From Curtobacterium sp. MCJR17_055 (GTDB lineage Bacteria; Actinomycetota; Actinomycetes; Actinomycetales; Microbacteriaceae), in contig NZ_QKLF01000006.1 in NCBI RefSeq assembly GCF_003224335.1, positions 186,001 through 250,000 on the forward strand: a DNA stretch of 64,000 nucleotides. Reading direction: 5' to 3'. This document shows positions 61,112 through 64,000 of this stretch, one piece after another. The stretch's first letter is position 1; each line of letters opens with the position of its first letter. Under the pieces are notes generated by a model. That model had not been told where the DNA came from. It searched no databases and saw only the letters and a list, made by a program, of their open reading frames with translations. A program made the translations under genes and the position numbers.

Positions 61112-62533
61112 ATGGCGAGCCTCCAGACCACACTGCTCATCCTCGGAGCCAGCGGCGACCTGTCCAAGCGGTTGCTGCTCCCCGGCCTCGCGACGCTGCT
61201 CGACGTCAAGGACGACTGGGACGTCCAGCTGGTCGGCGCCGGCGTCGAGGACCTGTCCGACGCCGACTGGAAGCACCTCGTGCACGAGGCCTTCGAGAAC
61301 GCCCAGGCGTCGAAGAACGAGGAGGACGAGGGCGCGACCGGCGATGGGCGACTGTCCCCGCGCCTCCAGGCCGTCGTCGACGGTTCGTCCTACCGCACGG
61401 CCGACGTCACGGACGCCGACGACCTGCGGACCCTGCTCGGCGACTGCCGACACGACCCGGCGATCTACTTCGCCCTGCCGCCGGCCGTCACCGAGAAGAG
61501 CTGCGAGCAGCTCGCCCACATCGACCTGCCGGCCCGGACGCGGCTCGCGCTCGAGAAGCCGTTCGGCACCGACGCCGAGAGCGCCGGGCACCTCAACGAC
61601 CTGCTGCACTCCTTCCTGCCCGAGGAGCGCATCCACCGGGTGGACCACTTCCTCGGCCGGTCGACCGTCCTCAACCTGCTCGGGCTGCGCTTCGCCAACC
61701 GCATCATCGAGCCGCTGCTGTCCTCGCAGCACGTCGCGCGCGTCGACATCGTCTACGACGAGACCCTGGGCCTGGAGGGTCGCGCCCGCTACTACGACAA
61801 GGCCGGGGCGCTCGTCGACATGATCCAGAGCCACCTGCTGCAGGTGATGGCCGTCGTCGCGATGGAGGCCCCGGCCTCGATCGACGCCGACGACCTCCGC
61901 ACGCAGAAGGAGCTCGTGCTCCGCGCCGTCCGGCCGTGGGGTGGAGACGTCGCGGCCGCGGGCAAGCGCGCGCGGTACACGGCCGGTTCGGTGGGGGACC
62001 GGTCGTTGCCGTCCTACGTGGACGAGGAGGGCGTGGACCCCGCCCTCGGCACCGAGACCCTGGCGCAGCTGAAGCTCGAGATCGCGAACTGGCGCTGGGC
62101 CGGGGTGCCGTTCACCCTGCGGTCCGGCAAGGCCCTGGGGAAGCAGCGCCGCGAGATCCTCATCACGTTCAAGGACTCGCCGCACGTCCCGAACGGCCTC
62201 ACCGGAGCGGTGCTGCCGGACCGGCTCTGCATCTGGATCGCCCCGGACGAGATGCAGCTCGAGCTCAACGTCAACGGCCCGGGCGACCCGTACACGGTCG
62301 ACCACACCGCGCTGACGACGACGTTCAACCCCGGACGGCTGAGTGCCTACGGCGAGGTGCTCGCCGGCGTCTTGGAGGGGGACGCGACGCTGTCGGTACG
62401 CGGGGACAGCGCCGTGCAGGGGTGGAAGGTCGTCGAGCCGTTCCTCGCCGCCTGGCGGGCCGGGACGACCCCGCTCGACGAGTACGCCGCCGGGTCGGGC
62501 GGGCCGGACAGCTGGGACAACGTCGACAGCTGA
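61112..62533 (+). CDS. zwf: Glucose-6-phosphate 1-dehydrogenase
   Basis: A 473-residue enzyme making 6-phosphogluconolactone and NADPH. The N-terminal LLILGASGDLSKRLLLPGL is the NADP fold, RIHRVDHFLGRSTV holds the catalytic His, and LEKPFGTDA is conserved. It is slightly short and diverges from the housekeeping form (the loop LVDMIQSHLLQVMAVVAME is typical). In actinobacteria a stand-alone second zwf is common; here it is not next to tal, tkt, opcA or pgl, so it is probably an accessory copy. Confidence 0.9.
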   Translation: MASLQTTLLILGASGDLSKRLLLPGLATLLDVKDDWDVQLVGAGVEDLSDADWKHLVHEAFENAQASKNEEDEGATGDGRLSPRLQAVVDGSSYRTADVTDADDLRTLLGDCRHDPAIYFALPPAVTEKSCEQLAHIDLPARTRLALEKPFGTDAESAGHLNDLLHSFLPEERIHRVDHFLGRSTVLNLLGLRFANRIIEPLLSSQHVARVDIVYDETLGLEGRARYYDKAGALVDMIQSHLLQVMAVVAMEAPASIDADDLRTQKELVLRAVRPWGGDVAAAGKRARYTAGSVGDRSLPSYVDEEGVDPALGTETLAQLKLEIANWRWAGVPFTLRSGKALGKQRREILITFKDSPHVPNGLTGAVLPDRLCIWIAPDEMQLELNVNGPGDPYTVDHTALTTTFNPGRLSAYGEVLAGVLEGDATLSVRGDSAVQGWKVVEPFLAAWRAGTTPLDEYAAGSGGPDSWDNVDS

Positions 62534-62558
62534 CGGGACGGTCCCCGGGACGGGAGCG

Positions 62559-62564
62559 TAACGT
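62559..62564 (+). promoter_or_regulatory. -10 box TAACGT for the dienelactone hydrolase gene
   Basis: TAACGT is followed by 8 nt and the GTG at 62573. Confidence 0.45.
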
Positions 62565-62572
62565 CCGCAGGC

Positions 62573-63358
62573 GTGACCACGATCGACGCGATACTGCAGA
62601 CCGTTCCCGAACCCGCCGGTGCCGACATCCGTGTCGAGACCGTGCACTACGACTCCGACGGCACCGACCTGGAGGGCGTGCTCGCGAAGGACGCCGCCGT
62701 CGCCGGCCCCCGTCCGGCGGTGCTCGTCGTCCACGACTGGCACGGCGTCAACGAACACGTCGAGGCACGCGTGACCATGCTCGCCCGCCTCGGCTACGTC
62801 GCCTTCGGCGCGGACGTCTACGGCGCGGGCATCCGCCCCGGCGACGACACCGCCGCCGAGGTCGCCGGCCGGTTCTACGGCGACAACGCCCTGTTCCGCA
62901 CGCGCCTGCGCGCCGGACTCGACCGCCTGCTCGCGGACCCGGACGTCGACGCCACGAAGGTCGTCGTCATGGGCTACTGCTTCGGCGGGACCGGCGCACT
63001 CGAACTCGCCCGCACCGGTGCCGAGCTGGTCGGTGCGGTGGCGTTCCACGGCGGCCTGCTCACCCACGACCCCTCCGACGCGCACGACATCCGCGCGAAG
63101 CTCCTCGTGCTCACCGGCGGCGCTGACCCGGTCGTCCCGGACGAGGCCGTGCACGCCTGGCAGGACGAGATGCGCGGCGCTCCGGAGGTGGACTGGCAGG
63201 TCGTGACCTACGCGGACGCCATGCACGCGTTCGCCGTCCCCGGGACGAACGCACCCGACCACGGTGCGCAGTACCAGGAGCGCGCCGACCGTCGCTCGTG
63301 GCAGGCCCTGCAGGTGTTCCTCGCCGAGGTCTTCGACGAGGAGCTCGCCGGCGCCTGA
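62573..63358 (+). CDS. Dienelactone hydrolase-family alpha/beta hydrolase
   Basis: A 261-residue hydrolase. The nucleophile Cys is in MGYCFGGTGAL (about residue 135), the Asp in GGADPVVPDEA and the His in DAMHAFAVPG, the Cys-Asp-His triad of dienelactone hydrolases. The VHDWHGVNEH segment forms the oxyanion region. Many chromosomal members act on unknown esters or lactones rather than in chlorocatechol degradation; no such pathway genes are adjacent. Confidence 0.9.
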   Translation: MTTIDAILQTVPEPAGADIRVETVHYDSDGTDLEGVLAKDAAVAGPRPAVLVVHDWHGVNEHVEARVTMLARLGYVAFGADVYGAGIRPGDDTAAEVAGRFYGDNALFRTRLRAGLDRLLADPDVDATKVVVMGYCFGGTGALELARTGAELVGAVAFHGGLLTHDPSDAHDIRAKLLVLTGGADPVVPDEAVHAWQDEMRGAPEVDWQVVTYADAMHAFAVPGTNAPDHGAQYQERADRRSWQALQVFLAEVFDEELAGA

Positions 63359-63397
63359 CCCGGCGACACGCCGAGCGGGCGGGCTCGATGCCTCCGA

Positions 63398-63427
63398 TTG
63401 GCGCTGCGAGCGGAGCTGTTGTAGAGT
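63398..63427 (+). promoter_or_regulatory. Promoter of tRNA-Arg: TTGGCG-N18-TAGAGT
   Basis: A -35 TTGGCG (63398-63403) and -10 TAGAGT (63422-63427) are separated by 18 nt, placing the start site about 17 nt before the mature tRNA. Confidence 0.55.
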
Positions 63428-63450
63428 CTTCCACGGCTCGCAAGGGCCAC

Positions 63451-63523
63451 GCGCTCGTAGCTCAATGGATAGAGCATCTGACTACGGATCAGAAGGTTGG
63501 GGGTTCGAGTCCCTTCGAGCGCA
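63451..63523 (+). tRNA. tRNA-Arg (anticodon ACG)
   Basis: A 73-nt tRNA. The acceptor GCGCTCG pairs with CGAGCGC and the discriminator is A. The anticodon arm TCTGA-CTACGGA-TCAGA gives ACG, which is read as ICG after deamination. The T-arm has GGTTCGAGTCC. CCA is not encoded. Confidence 0.95.
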
Positions 63524-63539
63524 CAGTACCGCAACACCA

Positions 63540-63572
63540 CGAAGGCCCCGGAGACCACCTCCGGGGCCTTCG
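63540..63572 (+). terminator. Terminator of tRNA-Arg
   Basis: CGAAGGCCCCGGAG pairs perfectly with CTCCGGGGCCTTCG around ACCAC, 17 nt after the tRNA. Confidence 0.8.
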
Positions 63573-63633
63573 TCGTCCTCCGAGGCACACGAGGCTGGAT
63601 CACCCACCACGGCCGCCGGACTACACGGGGACC

Positions 63634-64000
63634 ATGCCTGACGATCTCGACCAGACGGCCGCTCCGTTCCTCGACGCGCTGCGGGACCACCACGCCATGA
63701 ACCGGTACAGCTTCTCGCCGCCCGGGCACCGGCAGGGCCGCGGGGTCGACACCGAGACGCTGTCGGTGCTCGGGTCGGACCCGTTCCGCAACGACGTGCT
63801 CGCCAGTGGTGGCCTCGACGACCGGACGTCGTCGAACGGCTACCTCGCGACCGCAGAGGCCCTGATGGCAGACGCCGTGGGCGCGGACAAGGTCTTCTTC
63901 TCGACCTGCGGCAGCTCGCTGTCGGTCAAGGCGGCGATGCTCTCGGTCGGCGGAGTGGACGGCGGGATCGTCATCGGCCGGGATGCGCACAAGTCGGTCA
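63634..64000 (+). CDS. Orn/Lys/Arg decarboxylase-family PLP enzyme, cut by the window end
   Basis: The first 122 residues of a fold-type I decarboxylase. NRYSFSPPGHRQGRG, the following FRNDV and GLDD positions, TAEALMADAVGADKVFFSTCGSS and VIGRDAHKSV match the N-terminal part of the Orn/Lys/Arg decarboxylase major domain; the last His-Lys pair lies just upstream of the PLP region. The ATG at 63634 begins 62 nt after the tRNA terminator, with TACACG 6 nt before it as a near-match -10. The rest of the gene, including the PLP lysine, is outside the window. Confidence 0.85.
   Translation, partial: MPDDLDQTAAPFLDALRDHHAMNRYSFSPPGHRQGRGVDTETLSVLGSDPFRNDVLASGGLDDRTSSNGYLATAEALMADAVGADKVFFSTCGSSLSVKAAMLSVGGVDGGIVIGRDAHKSV

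Overview
The window is a very GC-rich, gene-dense actinobacterial chromosome segment. Protein families, GTG starts, 4-nt ATGA/GTGA operon overlaps and TANNNT -10 boxes placed 6-9 nt before start codons point to a Microbacteriaceae-type organism (Curtobacterium or a close relative; this is an inference). It looks like ordinary chromosome: no integrase, transposase, phage gene or CRISPR array is visible, and the three tRNA genes are intact.

Layout. 1-4.5 kb: an ATP-grasp enzyme, a flavin sulfone/sulfonate monooxygenase coupled to an O-acetylhomoserine sulfhydrylase, and ispE. 4.5-15.3 kb: a molybdenum region with an HTH-TOBE protein, a MoeB-rhodanese fusion and modABC on the plus strand, moaA-moaD on the minus strand, and a membrane di-haem-like/sulfite-oxidase fusion that is a likely user of the cofactor; two GT-C membrane glycosyltransferases flank it. 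15.3-21 kb: a MarR-GNAT fusion, pheA, a lipid kinase, serS, a HAD phosphatase and tRNA-Ser(UGA). 21-27.5 kb: an SDR-XRE pair, a ScbR/ArpA-type (butyrolactone-receptor-like) TetR regulator, an AI-2E family permease, a single-domain BLUF photoreceptor and the conserved MSMEG_4193-DUF3090-SCO1664 trio. 27.6-35.4 kb: an AAA+/VWA pair, a MetE-like enzyme, an MFS transporter, a GntR regulator and tRNA-Ser(GCU).

35.8-46.6 kb is the most unusual part. It is a seven-gene phosphate-uptake locus: pstC, pstA, a PstS with a C-terminal membrane anchor instead of a lipid anchor, an 863-residue membrane-anchored PstS-like protein, a 685-residue secreted protein with a periplasmic-binding-like domain plus Ig-like repeats, a sortase-fold protein that has lost its catalytic His, Cys and probably Arg, and pstB. 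A direct repeat resembling a PHO box lies upstream. I read this as a Pst transporter with an added cell-envelope phosphate-capture apparatus.

46.6-52.4 kb: a GH18 protein followed by a MoxR-DUF58-transglutaminase operon. 52.4-64 kb: a TetR regulator, a TRIC/UPF0126 channel-like protein with a structured leader, a sortase-signal (LAYTG) 5'-nucleotidase, a pyruvate-oxidase-like ThDP enzyme, a sugar isomerase/oxidoreductase operon, a glucose-6-phosphate dehydrogenase, a dienelactone hydrolase, tRNA-Arg(ACG) and the start of an Orn/Lys/Arg decarboxylase cut by the window end. A family of palindromes sharing the core GGGAGGCCCG recurs in intergenic regions throughout, including two divergent intergenic regions where a terminator is not expected.
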